Source of the DNA: DATKCN01 sp035513175
Lineage (GTDB): Bacteria; Chloroflexota; Chloroflexia; Thermomicrobiales; CFX8
Assembly: GCA_035513175.1 (NCBI GenBank)
Contig: DATKCN010000250.1
Span: 1-64,000, forward strand
Direction of reading: 5' to 3'
DNA: 64,000 nucleotides
In this document: in pieces, positions 34,235-43,524 of the stretch
Numbering within the stretch: the stretch's first letter is position 1
Layout of the letters: the number at the start of each line of letters is the position of its first letter
Position numbers and translations under genes: made by a program
Notes under the pieces: model-generated
What the model was told of the DNA's origin: nothing
The model's input: only the letters and a program-made list of their open reading frames with translations
The model's database searches: none

Positions 34235-37200
34235 TCACCCTAGCCGCAACGGCCGCGCCCGCCCGACGCGAAGGGTCACCGTCCCGTCCCCGTGCTCCGT
34301 CCGCCACCGGCTGATCGGCGGCGCGGCGGCCAGCAGCAGGTCGAGCGTCGCCCTGTTCGCCAGCAGGTGAGCCCGCGCCACCCGCTCAAGGTGCTCGCCT
34401 TCGGCCGTCTCGTCGTTTACCTCCGTCACCCACGAGAGCACCGTCGTCTTCGGGAAGCGGGTCGCGAAGCCCCTTCCCTGCGGATCGGGCGGCGCGGAGT
34501 CGATGTGCCACAGCATGTCGTCGTGAAACTCGCCCGGAAAGCGGTCGGGCAGGCGCGACTGACCCCACTGGCGATAGCTCGCGCCGTAGACGCGGTTCCA
34601 ATCGCCGATGTCGGTGTCGCGCACGATGGCCGACACCGCGTCGCGCAACGCCAGCGCCGCCGCCCGATGCTCGGGATACTCCGGCGCGTCGACCCAGCGG
34701 GCGATGCCGTACAGCAGCGCCTGCGGAATCCAGTACGACACGCCGAATCGCGGCGGGGAGCCGAACCCGGCGAACGGCTGCACCCATTCGTGCGACGGCA
34801 CCCCGTGGTTGTCGACGATCGCGTCGGCGGGCCAGCGCTCCCATACCGCGCGTCGCACGCGGGCCTCGCCGAAACGGGTGTCGGGATCGAACGTCCCCTC
34901 GCCGAACTCATAACCCAGCGCGTTGTAGCGCGCCGGGTGGTGCTTCCATGTGGTCGCGCCTGGCTCGGCCGCCAGCCGCGCGTGCAGCGCCGCGCCGTCC
35001 GGATTCTCATACGGCAGGATCAGCACGTTCACCGCGTCGAGGTAGCGCCGCCACTCGGGATCGGTCGCGCACAGCCAGGCCAGCCGGAACGCGGCGTTCG
35101 TGCTGGAGATTTCATTTGCGTGATGCCGCGCGACAACCAGATAGGTCGGTTTGAAGATGGCAGCCTTCATTGGAGAATGCAGCCTTCCCGGCGTCGGCGC
35201 CGCCAGCGACAGCGCGACCAGCGGCCGCCCCTGATACGAGTGGTCTTCCACCCAGGACGTGACCTCGGGGAAGGTGGCGAGCCCGGTCGCCCACGACATA
35301 ACATCGTCACCGTGGATGTTGGTGTCCATTGGAGGGCCGGGGGATGAGGGCCGGGGGCCGCGAGGGGCGAGAAGCGAGGGGAGCGGCAGGCGGAGTTCAA
35401 CGGATTCGGCTCCGAGGGAGATGATGGTAGATATTGAAGCGCCATCGGGCGTCGGCATCGCTGCCAGTTCGCGCAGGCGGGCGAGGGTTGGCCCGCTGTC
35501 GCCATCGACCTCTACAGCCACGTCGACGGCCAGTTCATCGCCGTGTCGGCGGATGCCGTCGACCCAGACAGCGGGTAGCGGCAGGGCAGGCCGCTCCGGC
35601 GCGGCGCGTAGCGTGACGCGGGCGCGCGGCGCCTGCCCGGGCGTGACGCGCACCAGCGGGATGACCGCCCCTGGGGCGTTGCAGCGCTCGCCGGTCTGCG
35701 CGCGCCCGTACATCTCGATCGCGTCGAGCGTTGTGAAGTAGATGTCCTCGGCCAACGCCTCCGCCGCCGAATCGTTCTCCTCGCGCACGCCGACCGGCTC
35801 GTTCGGCTCGCTGATCCATACCTCGGCCAGCAGCTCGCCGAAGAACGGCTGGGCAGCGGAGTGCGCCCCGCCGCGCGCCTCGATCAGCCGCAGCAGCTCC
35901 GGAATGACCTCCTGCTGCCAGAAATCCCAGAAGGTTTCGAGGTCGGTCTGGAGTGGGAAGCTCCCTCGGCCCGTCGCACCGACGCCGTATACGCCGCCAG
36001 TTGTTACCTCGACCGTGCCGCTGTCGGGGATGGCCGCCACGAAGGGCCGGTAACGCGAGAGCCAGCCCAGTTCGTCGAGATACACGCTGCCGCCATGCTC
36101 ATCGAAGGCCTCGACGGTGAAGATTCTCCGATCCTGCCGCCGTTTCACCATCTCGACCGCCTCAAGCGGGATGCGAAGCGCTTCCGCCAGCAGTTCGTTG
36201 CCCGGAAACAGCTCCTGCAGCCAGCGGATGGGCATGTCCAGCAAGCCCTCCGGGCGCAGAGGACCGTCTGTTCGCAGTGGGGGATAGCTGATCCGCACAC
36301 GCGAGACCGGGAGACCTGCAAGGGCAGGAATGACAACCTCGCGCAGCCAACAGAGCCCGAACTTGAACGAGCACAGCACGGTGACACGGGCGTTCGGGCA
36401 GCCGTATTCGGCGAGCAGCGTCTTCACCCGCTGGGCCAGCGCCTCGCGTTGAGCCAGAGGTTCGCTGACGAACACCGTCAGGTGTTCAGTGCCCTCCAGC
36501 CAACCCCCTGCCAGCATCTCGATCAAACGGTCGACCTCCCACGCCGCTTCCCAGTCGCGCTGCCAGATGATCTCGCCCGGCTCGTTCGGCTCCGGCCCGT
36601 CCCCCGCCAACCAGCGCCGCAGCGTGGCGACCGCCGAGGCCACGCCCCCGGTTTCGGGCGCGGTTACATGGGGCCATGTTGCGGCCACCTGCTCGATAAG
36701 CGCGGCCAGCGCCTCAGGCTCGCCCCCGGCCAGCCAACCGTTCGGCACGCGCCGGAGCGAGGCAGCCCCGTCGCCGGGCCGCACGTCGAAGACGGCGCCG
36801 CTGACGGCCTCGCGCACGAGCGGAAACGTCAGCCCTCCGCTTTCGACGCCCAGTCGCGCCGCCAGGTTCGCCAGCGCGACGCCCAGCGGCGTCGGAAGCT
36901 CGTCAGGGAGGGCGAGGGCGATCCGCGACGCGTCCGGCAGCCGGTCTCCGTCGCGGTCCAGCAAGGCGCCATCGATAGTGCACAGGCGCGTCAGGCAGCG
37001 GGCCGGCTCGACGCCATCCGGCAGTGACGACGCGCGGGTTTCTTCAAAGGCGCTCGCCGTGGGCAGATCAGCGATCTCCGTGACGGTGACATGCTCCGCG
37101 CCATCCGGCAACACGGACGCTTCCGCGACAACCAGCGGCATCGGCAGCGCGTGCGTCTCCAGCCCTATGCGCGCGGCGGCGTCGATCAGCGCGGCCCAGA

Positions 37201-37309
37201 AGGCGCGCTCCCCGCTCCGTTCAGGCAGGTCAACGACCAGCCTGGCCGTCGCGTCATCCGGGTAGCCGTCGCCGTTCCGATCGACGGCCCAATCGCTGCT
37301 CACCTGCAT
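34235..37309 (-). CDS. Large M14-type metallocarboxypeptidase-like protein
   Basis: A 1,024-residue protein without an obvious signal peptide. The C-terminal third carries an M14 zinc-peptidase core: HxxE in VARHHANEISS (about 730), PYENPDGAALH, a histidine in DNHGVPSHEW and a possible catalytic glutamate in LSWVTEVND. The N-terminal 650 residues are not recognised. They contain two calcium-loop-like motifs of the form DxNxDGxPDD (DRNGDGYPDD at the start, DRDGDRLPD near residue 118) each followed by a similar alternating hydrophobic strand. Start is ATG at 37309 after GGAGGGGG. Substrate and location are unknown. It is divergent from the Rad52-like gene. Confidence 0.78.
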   Translation of the reverse strand: MQVSSDWAVDRNGDGYPDDATARLVVDLPERSGERAFWAALIDAAARIGLETHALPMPLVVAEASVLPDGAEHVTVTEIADLPTASAFEETRASSLPDGVEPARCLTRLCTIDGALLDRDGDRLPDASRIALALPDELPTPLGVALANLAARLGVESGGLTFPLVREAVSGAVFDVRPGDGAASLRRVPNGWLAGGEPEALAALIEQVAATWPHVTAPETGGVASAVATLRRWLAGDGPEPNEPGEIIWQRDWEAAWEVDRLIEMLAGGWLEGTEHLTVFVSEPLAQREALAQRVKTLLAEYGCPNARVTVLCSFKFGLCWLREVVIPALAGLPVSRVRISYPPLRTDGPLRPEGLLDMPIRWLQELFPGNELLAEALRIPLEAVEMVKRRQDRRIFTVEAFDEHGGSVYLDELGWLSRYRPFVAAIPDSGTVEVTTGGVYGVGATGRGSFPLQTDLETFWDFWQQEVIPELLRLIEARGGAHSAAQPFFGELLAEVWISEPNEPVGVREENDSAAEALAEDIYFTTLDAIEMYGRAQTGERCNAPGAVIPLVRVTPGQAPRARVTLRAAPERPALPLPAVWVDGIRRHGDELAVDVAVEVDGDSGPTLARLRELAAMPTPDGASISTIISLGAESVELRLPLPSLLAPRGPRPSSPGPPMDTNIHGDDVMSWATGLATFPEVTSWVEDHSYQGRPLVALSLAAPTPGRLHSPMKAAIFKPTYLVVARHHANEISSTNAAFRLAWLCATDPEWRRYLDAVNVLILPYENPDGAALHARLAAEPGATTWKHHPARYNALGYEFGEGTFDPDTRFGEARVRRAVWERWPADAIVDNHGVPSHEWVQPFAGFGSPPRFGVSYWIPQALLYGIARWVDAPEYPEHRAAALALRDAVSAIVRDTDIGDWNRVYGASYRQWGQSRLPDRFPGEFHDDMLWHIDSAPPDPQGRGFATRFPKTTVLSWVTEVNDETAEGEHLERVARAHLLANRATLDLLLAAAPPISRWRTEHGDGTVTLRVGRARPLRLG

Positions 37310-37337
37310 GGCGCCCCCTCCCGTGCCTGCAGGGCGA

Positions 37338-37364
37338 TTGTACCGGTGTCGGTCTCGCTATAAT
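37338..37364 (+). promoter_or_regulatory. Probable sigma70-type promoter
   Basis: TTGTAC (37338-37343) and a perfect TATAAT (37359-37364), separated by 15 bp, lie 57 bp upstream of the Rad52-like gene. The spacer is short, but the -10 is a full consensus in otherwise GC-rich DNA. Confidence 0.6.
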
Positions 37365-37420
37365 GCGGGCACGAACGACGCGCGCCGCCGTCGTCACGTG
37401 GACGGAGCATAAGAAGCCCC

Positions 37421-38212
37421 ATGAGCACCCGATTCGACCCTCGCCCACACCTTCGGCAGCTCGAAAACGGCTCGCTGTACCTGGACATCAAGTGGCGCCT
37501 GCACTGGCTGCGGTCCGAGCATCCGGATGCTCGCATCGAGACGGAGCTGGTATCCCTGGAAGGGGATTCCGCCGTCTGCAAGGCCGTCATTCACGTTCCG
37601 GATGGCGGCTCGGCAACCGCCCATGGCAGCGCGTCCGGCGGCTCGCCCGTCGAGCAGGCCGAGTCCCGCGCCATTGGACGAGCGCTGGTCGCGCTCGGCT
37701 ACGGCGCCGAGTTTGCCGACGAGGACCCGATTCAGGCGCGCGGCGCCGAGCGGCCCGTCTCGCTCGTGCGCCAGCCCGCGCCTATCCCGGAGCATCACGA
37801 GCGGCAGGAGCGGGGTGAGACGTCCGCCCCGCCGGTGCAGCTGCAGCAGCCGGAGCGCCCGCCACGTCCCGTGCGGCGCGACGATGACGCCGCAGAGCCA
37901 CCCCCATTGCAACGCCAGCCCCGGGAAATCCACGAGGCCCCTCCCGCGCCGCAGGCCGCGCCCGCGACCATGTCGCGCGGCTCGGATCTGCGCGAGCAGG
38001 TCAGCCAGGAGCCGACCGCCGAAACGTCCCGCGAAGACGTGTCGTGGACGCGCTTCTGGGAATGGGCGCGCCGCAGTGGCTATCGCGACGCGAGCCACCT
38101 GAAAGAACTGCTGGGCGTCGAGGTTTCCGGGCTGACGCCGCGCGAGGTGCGGGCCCACATCAAGCGGTACGAAATGGACCACCCGTCGCCGAGCGCGAGC
38201 GAGGAAGAGTGA
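37421..38212 (+). CDS. Possible Rad52-like single-strand annealing protein
   Basis: A 263-residue protein in three parts. Residues 1-105 show alternating strands and a helix (YLDIKWRLHWLRSEHP, ETELVSLEGDSAVCKAVIHV, EQAESRAIGRALVALGYGAEF) that resemble the Rad52/DUF1071 annealing fold, where a similar helix ends in RALxxLGYG. Residues about 108-205 are a proline-, arginine- and glutamine-rich disordered linker. Residues about 213-253 form a small helical domain (WTRFWEWARRSGYRDASHLKELLG). The annealing role is inference from pattern; I cannot name a family with certainty. It may act in recombination or single-strand DNA binding. It has its own promoter, and an MFS gene follows 25 bp later. Confidence 0.6.
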   Translation: MSTRFDPRPHLRQLENGSLYLDIKWRLHWLRSEHPDARIETELVSLEGDSAVCKAVIHVPDGGSATAHGSASGGSPVEQAESRAIGRALVALGYGAEFADEDPIQARGAERPVSLVRQPAPIPEHHERQERGETSAPPVQLQQPERPPRPVRRDDDAAEPPPLQRQPREIHEAPPAPQAAPATMSRGSDLREQVSQEPTAETSREDVSWTRFWEWARRSGYRDASHLKELLGVEVSGLTPREVRAHIKRYEMDHPSPSASEEE

Positions 38213-38237
38213 CCGCCTCCGCCGGGGCGCTCGACGG

Positions 38238-39419
38238 GTGACGGCAGCCGCACCCCCGCCGCGATCGGCCGCGCTCGACGAGCCCGCGACGCTGTTCACC
38301 GCCCCATTTCTCCTCACCTGCGCGACCGGCTTCGCGCTCTTCACCTCGTTCATGCTGATGCTTGCCATTCTGCCCCTGCATTTGAAGGAGGAGCTGGGCG
38401 GGACTGACGCCGCGGTCGGGCTGATCATCGGCGTGTTCGCTTTCGCGGCGCTGTTCCCCCGTCCGTTCATCGGGCGCGAGATCGACCGCAGCGGCAGCAA
38501 GCGCTTCCTGATGGCAGGCGCGGTCATCTTCGTCTTTGCCTCGCTGCTGTACCTCGTCGCTGGCAACATCCCGCTGCTGATGGGTGTCCGGGTGCTGCAC
38601 GGCGTCGGAATGGCCTGCTTTCACACCGCCGCGTTCTCCTTCGTCGCCGAACTGGCGCCCGCTCGCAGGCGCGGTGAGGCGATGGGCATCTGGGGCCTGA
38701 TGTCGACCTTCGCCACCGCCATCGGCCCCTTCGTCGGGCTGATCATCCGCGACAGCGCCGGGACCGGCGCCGTCTTTCTGGTCTCCGCAGCCTGCGCCGC
38801 AACTGGCATGTTTCTCATAGCGTTCGTGCGCGAGCCGCCCCGCGCGGTCTACGACACGCCGCGCGACGGTGGCCTGTTCGAGCCCGCCGTGCTCACCCCG
38901 GCCATCATGGTCGTCCTGCTGACGCTCGTCTACGGCGCCGTGTCGTCGTTCGTCCTGCTATATGCCGATGAACGGGACATCGCGCGCAAGGGCTTGTACT
39001 TCACGGCCTTCGCGGCGGCGGTGCTGGCCTCGCGCGTCTTCGGCGGACGGCTTGCTGACCGTTATGGCCGCTGGGCAGTGATCCTGCCGGCCATGACCGT
39101 CACCGCCTGTGCGATGCTGACGTTGGCGATCACGTCCAGCCTGCCGCTCCTGCTGCTGGCGGGCATGCTGTTCGGCCTGGGCTTCGGGGCGGGACACCCC
39201 GCCATGACCGCGCTGGCAGTCGATCTCGTGCGGCCCGAGCGGCGTGGCGCCGGGATGGCGACCTTTACGTCCGCTTTCGAGCTTGGCATCGGCAGCGGCT
39301 CGATCGTGATGGGGCTGGTCGCGGCCTCGACCGGATACGCGGCCATGTTCGCCATCTGCGCCGTCTTTCCGGCCATTGCCGTAGCCTATGGCGTAACTCG
39401 CCTGCGAGCGGCAGGCTGA
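38238..39419 (+). CDS. MFS transporter (drug/sugar efflux type)
   Basis: A 393-residue 12-helix MFS protein. The A-like motif GREIDRSGSKRFL follows helix 2 and its second-half copy GGRLADRYGRWAV follows helix 8. RRRGEAMGIWGLMSTFATAIGP resembles the antiporter motif C region of multidrug and sugar efflux proteins. The start is a GTG at 38238, 25 bp after the Rad52-like gene, so the two may share a transcript. The substrate is unknown. Confidence 0.88.
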   Translation: MTAAAPPPRSAALDEPATLFTAPFLLTCATGFALFTSFMLMLAILPLHLKEELGGTDAAVGLIIGVFAFAALFPRPFIGREIDRSGSKRFLMAGAVIFVFASLLYLVAGNIPLLMGVRVLHGVGMACFHTAAFSFVAELAPARRRGEAMGIWGLMSTFATAIGPFVGLIIRDSAGTGAVFLVSAACAATGMFLIAFVREPPRAVYDTPRDGGLFEPAVLTPAIMVVLLTLVYGAVSSFVLLYADERDIARKGLYFTAFAAAVLASRVFGGRLADRYGRWAVILPAMTVTACAMLTLAITSSLPLLLLAGMLFGLGFGAGHPAMTALAVDLVRPERRGAGMATFTSAFELGIGSGSIVMGLVAASTGYAAMFAICAVFPAIAVAYGVTRLRAAG

Positions 39420-39439
39420 CAAGCGGGCAGGGGAGAACC

Positions 39440-40243
39440 ATGGCGAATCAGCGGTCAAGGGGACGACAGCGGGGCCGGCGTCGCTGGAGCGAGGAACAGC
39501 TTCATCACGGGCTGGACCTTGCCGACTACCTCGACGAGATGGTCGAGGTGCGCGCCGAGGCCGAGTCGAATCTGGCGCTCGCCGGAGAGCGCGCCCTCAA
39601 GGTGCTGGACCGCTTTCTCGCGAATCTGGCCGGCGCCATCGGCCTGTCGAACGAGCGGCCCGGCATGGGCGACTCGATCCGCTATCTGGAGCATCTTTCC
39701 GGCACGCCCCGCCAGATCGCCACGCAGGCCGACCGCTTCCGCGACACCCGCAACGCGCTGGCGCACAATCCCGACATCACCCTGCGCCCCGAAGCGGCCG
39801 CCCGCATCATCGACGGCGTCGAGACGATCGTGCGCATGGCCGCCGAGCGCGTGCGCGATCTGGCGCACGGGCACATCGTCACAGCGCTGGAGAACGAGCC
39901 GCTCGCAGACGCCCGCGACCGCCTGCTCGAACACCACTACGACCAGCTCGTCGTCGTCGACGCGGACGGCGGCGTCGTCGACCTGCTCACTGACCGTGAC
40001 ATCGTGCTCGCCGAGGCCAACGAGGATGTCAACGGCTCCAACGACGTGTTCACCGTCGCAGACGCAATCGCGCCGCGCGGACATCCGGCAATCGCGCTGC
40101 TTCCGGTGGGAGCCAGCGCCGCCGAGGCGGTGGGCGCGCTGCAGAACGAGCGCACCGGCGCCGTCGTGCTTACCCAGCACGGGCGAACCGGCGAGCCGCC
40201 GCTGGGCATCATTACGCGTAAGGACCTGTTGAAGACAATGTAG
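39440..40243 (+). CDS. HEPN-like domain fused to a CBS pair
   Basis: A 267-residue cytoplasmic protein. Residues about 20-140 are an all-helical domain with RDTRNALAHNP near residue 105. RNALAH matches the Rx4-6H signature of HEPN ribonucleases or HEPN nucleotidyl-transfer partners. Residues about 143-265 are two CBS motifs (ARDRLLEHHYDQLVVVDADG with LLTDRDIV, and AEAVGALQNERTGAVVL with GIITRKDLL), which usually bind adenine nucleotides. The combination suggests a nucleotide-sensing helper or RNase. This is inference; a structural, non-catalytic HEPN is possible. ATG at 39440 follows GGGGAG, 20 bp after the MFS gene. Confidence 0.72.
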   Translation: MANQRSRGRQRGRRRWSEEQLHHGLDLADYLDEMVEVRAEAESNLALAGERALKVLDRFLANLAGAIGLSNERPGMGDSIRYLEHLSGTPRQIATQADRFRDTRNALAHNPDITLRPEAAARIIDGVETIVRMAAERVRDLAHGHIVTALENEPLADARDRLLEHHYDQLVVVDADGGVVDLLTDRDIVLAEANEDVNGSNDVFTVADAIAPRGHPAIALLPVGASAAEAVGALQNERTGAVVLTQHGRTGEPPLGIITRKDLLKTM

Positions 40244-40647
40244 GTGGGACGAAGCGTGTAACGCGGTGGGTCGGGACGCGGGGTGGCTTGCGACGAATCG
40301 AGGCCGTCGTCCGCACTGGCTCGTGAGGGGGTTCGATCTGTCCTCAACGCCGCGAGCAATTCGCGGCTCGCGAATTTGCGCACTCTGACGACGATTCTCG
40401 TCGCCACTTCCCCTCCCGTCGACGTAATGCGTCGCGCGCGTCGCGTGGGCGTCACGAAACCGCCGATCCTTGCCTCGCCCACTGAATTGACAACACTTCG
40501 GGAGCGCCTATACTACCGCTAGCGCAATTCAACACACCGAAATAGTCGCGTGCTCGCGACCCCCCGAAACCGAGATTGCAACGACAGGGAGGTAACAACC
40601 GCCGTTTTCGTCGATTAATTGAAGTAAACGCGTGAAGGAGAAGCCAC
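40244..40647 (+). promoter_or_regulatory. Leader region with promoter of the ABC importer operon
   Basis: No gene is seen here. A -35 TTGACA (40487-40492) and a -10 TATACT (40509-40514) with a 16-bp spacer lie about 135 bp upstream of the substrate-binding protein gene, leaving a long untranslated leader. The Shine-Dalgarno AAGGAG lies before the ATG at 40648. Confidence 0.65.
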
Positions 40648-42450
40648 ATGGAGCGGGACACGCTCGAACGAACCGCGGCTCGTCTGACGACCGCCCGGCT
40701 CAACCGCCGCCGGCTGCTGATGATGGGCATTACCGGGTTGAGCATCGCAGCCACGCCACTTCTCAGCGCCTGTGGGGGAGACGACGATCCAACGGCAACC
40801 ACCGCCGCGGCCCCGACCGCAACCACGCAAGCTCCCTTGGGAGACGCCACCAGCACGACCGGAACCGACGCCAGCACTCCCACGACCGAAACCGCCGCCG
40901 CGTCGCCGACGACAGGCGCGCCAGCCCCCTCCGGTGGCCAGGTCAGCGTGCTGTGGCGCACGCCGAACACCCTCAACCCGCTGTTCTCGACGGCAGGAAG
41001 CGAGCAGCAGATCGAGCGCCTGATCTTCGGAGCGCTGGTCAAGATGAACGACGTGCTCGAGCCCATCCCGGACATGGCGTCGTCCATCGAAATCTCCGAC
41101 GACGCCAGCGTGTACACGTTCGTCATCCACGACAACGTCGTGTTCTCCGACGGTGTGCCACTGACCGCGGCCGACGCAATCTTCACGTTCGAGCGGGCGA
41201 TCGACCAGCGCACCGGCAGCTACTGGCGCGGCCGCCTGAGCGGCATTGCCGGAGCGGTCGAGTACAGTGATCAGTCGGCCGACACGGTGACGGGGCTTAA
41301 TGCGCCGGATGACCACACGGTCGAGATCACGCTGGCAACCCCGAACGCGGCGTTCCTCGTGAACTTCTGCAACTTCTCCGGCTTCGGCATCCTGCCTATG
41401 CACATACTGGGAGACGTTGCCCCCGAGCAGTTGCAGGAGCACCCATTCTCGCTGGCCCCGACGGTGTCGGCAGGTCCGTTCAAGTTCGTGACCTACGAGA
41501 CCGACCAGTATATGGAGGTCGAGCGCCACGACGGCTACTGGGGCGATCCGCCGCCGCTGGACCGCATCTTCCTGCGCATCCTCACCTCGGACGTCGGGCT
41601 GGCGCAGCTCGAAACTGGCGAGATCGACGTCATGACTCTGCCGATCAACGAGATCGCGCGCACCGAGGGTCTCGCCAACGCCCACGTCGAGAGCGTTCCA
41701 AGCCCCAGCATGTCCTTCCTCGCGCCAAACGTCGAGCGTGAGTTCTTCCAGGACAAGCGCGTGCGCCAGGCGATGATGTACGCCATCGACCGCGAGGGCA
41801 TCCTGAACGCGGTCTTCGAGGGTCAGGGGCATCTCACGAACTCCCCGATCTTCGGCCCGGACTGGATGGACGTGCCGGAAGGGCTCAACGAGTACGAGTA
41901 CAACCCGGAGCGTGCCCGCGAGCTGCTGGAGGAGGCGGGCTGGGACTTCGACCGCACCGTCGAGCTGCTCATCACGCCCGGCAACCGCGAGGCCGACACG
42001 GCTATCGTCATCATCCAGGAGCAGTTCCGCGAGGTCGGCTTCCAGATGGATATTCTCCAGGTCGATGTCGCCGAGAACCAGCGGCGTTCGATCCAGTCCA
42101 CCGACTTTGACATCCGCAACGTCGGCGGTGGCGTCTTCCGCGCGGACCCAAGCGTGTCGGGCACCTACATGACGACCTCGACGTTCACTCCGGCCGGCGG
42201 CAACTACGGGCACTACTCGAATCCCGAGATCGACCGGCTGTATCCCGAAGCTCAAGCCGTGGGAGACACCGCCGAGCGCAAGCGCCTGTACACCGAGATC
42301 GCTCTGATCCTGAACGACGAGTGCCCGTGGATCTGGCTGTACTCGCCGAACTCGATCTACGGCGTAAGCAACCGCATCCAGGGCTTCCTGCCGCCGAGCT
42401 ACATCGACAACAAGTTCTGGAACGCGGAAGAGTGGTCGGTCAGCGAGTAG
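40648..42450 (+). CDS. ABC transporter substrate-binding lipoprotein (peptide/SBP family 5)
   Basis: A 600-residue extracytoplasmic solute-binding protein. The N-terminus has a Tat-type signal (LNRRRLLMMGITGLSI) ending in the lipobox LLSACGG with cysteine near residue 42. A Thr/Ala/Pro-rich tether of about 50 residues follows, then an SBP_bac_5 domain (VLWRTPNTLNPLF, VYTFVIHDNVVFSDGVPLTAADAIF, FQDKRVRQAMMYAIDREGIL). Family members deliver oligopeptides, nickel or glutathione-like ligands to their permease. It is the first gene of an operon with two permeases, a PLP enzyme and two esterase-like proteins. The ligand is unknown. Confidence 0.92.
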   Translation: MERDTLERTAARLTTARLNRRRLLMMGITGLSIAATPLLSACGGDDDPTATTAAAPTATTQAPLGDATSTTGTDASTPTTETAAASPTTGAPAPSGGQVSVLWRTPNTLNPLFSTAGSEQQIERLIFGALVKMNDVLEPIPDMASSIEISDDASVYTFVIHDNVVFSDGVPLTAADAIFTFERAIDQRTGSYWRGRLSGIAGAVEYSDQSADTVTGLNAPDDHTVEITLATPNAAFLVNFCNFSGFGILPMHILGDVAPEQLQEHPFSLAPTVSAGPFKFVTYETDQYMEVERHDGYWGDPPPLDRIFLRILTSDVGLAQLETGEIDVMTLPINEIARTEGLANAHVESVPSPSMSFLAPNVEREFFQDKRVRQAMMYAIDREGILNAVFEGQGHLTNSPIFGPDWMDVPEGLNEYEYNPERARELLEEAGWDFDRTVELLITPGNREADTAIVIIQEQFREVGFQMDILQVDVAENQRRSIQSTDFDIRNVGGGVFRADPSVSGTYMTTSTFTPAGGNYGHYSNPEIDRLYPEAQAVGDTAERKRLYTEIALILNDECPWIWLYSPNSIYGVSNRIQGFLPPSYIDNKFWNAEEWSVSE

Positions 42451-42543
42451 CAGCGCTCGCCGAGCGTGCCGGACGTGTGTGTCGTGGCGCCCGCGATCGC
42501 TAACGCGGGCGCCAACCTCCATGGATGGCGGTAAGCGGTAAGT

Positions 42544-43506
42544 ATGGGTCAATACATCCTTCGACGGCTGGTGATTAGTGTCCCGGTTCTGATCGGCATC
42601 ACCATGGCCGTCTACATCATCGTCAATCTCGCGCCGGGCGATCCGGTCACGGCCATGATCGATCCCGAGGCGGTCATCAACCTCGGGCCGGAGTGGGTAG
42701 AAGACCAGAAGCGCAAGCTCGGACTGGATCGGCCGCTGCCGGTCCGTTACGGCCTCTGGCTCAGCGAAGTCGCCCAGGGCAATCTCGGCTTCTCCTTTAA
42801 TGACCGGCGCTCGGTCTCCGGGAAAATCGGCGAGCGCATCTGGCCGACGCTCAAGCTGATGATCGCCGCCGAGGGCATTGCGCTGGTCATCGGCCTGCCA
42901 ATCGGCATCATGTCCGCGCTCCGCCAGTATTCGAAGGGCGACTACATCGCCACCATCTTCGGGTTCACTGCCATCTCGATTCCGTCCTTCTTCCTGGCAT
43001 TGGGCTCGATTTACGTGTTCGCCGTGGTGCTGGGCTGGCTGCCAACGGCCGGCATGCGCACGCTGGGGACCGATCCGTCATTCATCGACTCGTTCAAGCA
43101 TCTGATCCTGCCCGCGTCCGTGCTCGGGCTGGCCCAGGCCGCCCCGCTCATCCGCTACAGCCGCTCAAGCATGCTGGAGGTCCTGCGGCAGGACTACGTG
43201 CACGTCGCCCGGGCCAAGGGGCTGCGCGAGACCACGATCATCTCCCGGCACGCGCTGCGCAACGCCCTGATCCCGCTGGTGACGATCATCGCGCTGGACC
43301 TGCCCCGGCTGTTCGGCGGCACGATCATCGTCGAGCAGGTCTTCGCCTGGCCGGGCATGGGCACGCTCGCCATCGCGGCCGTGCGTGGCTACGACTACCC
43401 GGTCATCATGGCCATCAACCTGATCGGCGCCATCATGATTCTCTGCAGCAACCTGATGGCCGACGTGCTGTACGCGATCATCGATCCACGCATCAAGTAC
43501 ACGTAG
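42544..43506 (+). CDS. ABC transporter permease, DppB type
   Basis: A 320-residue inner-membrane permease with six hydrophobic segments. The DppB N-terminal pattern (YILRRLVISVPVLIGITMAVYIIVNLAPGDP) and the cytoplasmic EAA loop (YVHVARAKGLRETTIISRHALRNALIPL) are clear. It forms half of the translocation pore with the next gene's product. ATG at 42544, 93 bp after the binding protein gene. Confidence 0.93.
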   Translation: MGQYILRRLVISVPVLIGITMAVYIIVNLAPGDPVTAMIDPEAVINLGPEWVEDQKRKLGLDRPLPVRYGLWLSEVAQGNLGFSFNDRRSVSGKIGERIWPTLKLMIAAEGIALVIGLPIGIMSALRQYSKGDYIATIFGFTAISIPSFFLALGSIYVFAVVLGWLPTAGMRTLGTDPSFIDSFKHLILPASVLGLAQAAPLIRYSRSSMLEVLRQDYVHVARAKGLRETTIISRHALRNALIPLVTIIALDLPRLFGGTIIVEQVFAWPGMGTLAIAAVRGYDYPVIMAINLIGAIMILCSNLMADVLYAIIDPRIKYT

Positions 43507-43524
43507 GGCCTGGAGGAGCGACGG

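Noticed and set aside
40615..42552. Long minus-strand open frame of 645 codons
   Set aside because: It is antisense to the substrate-binding protein gene, whose signal peptide, lipobox and domain are clear.
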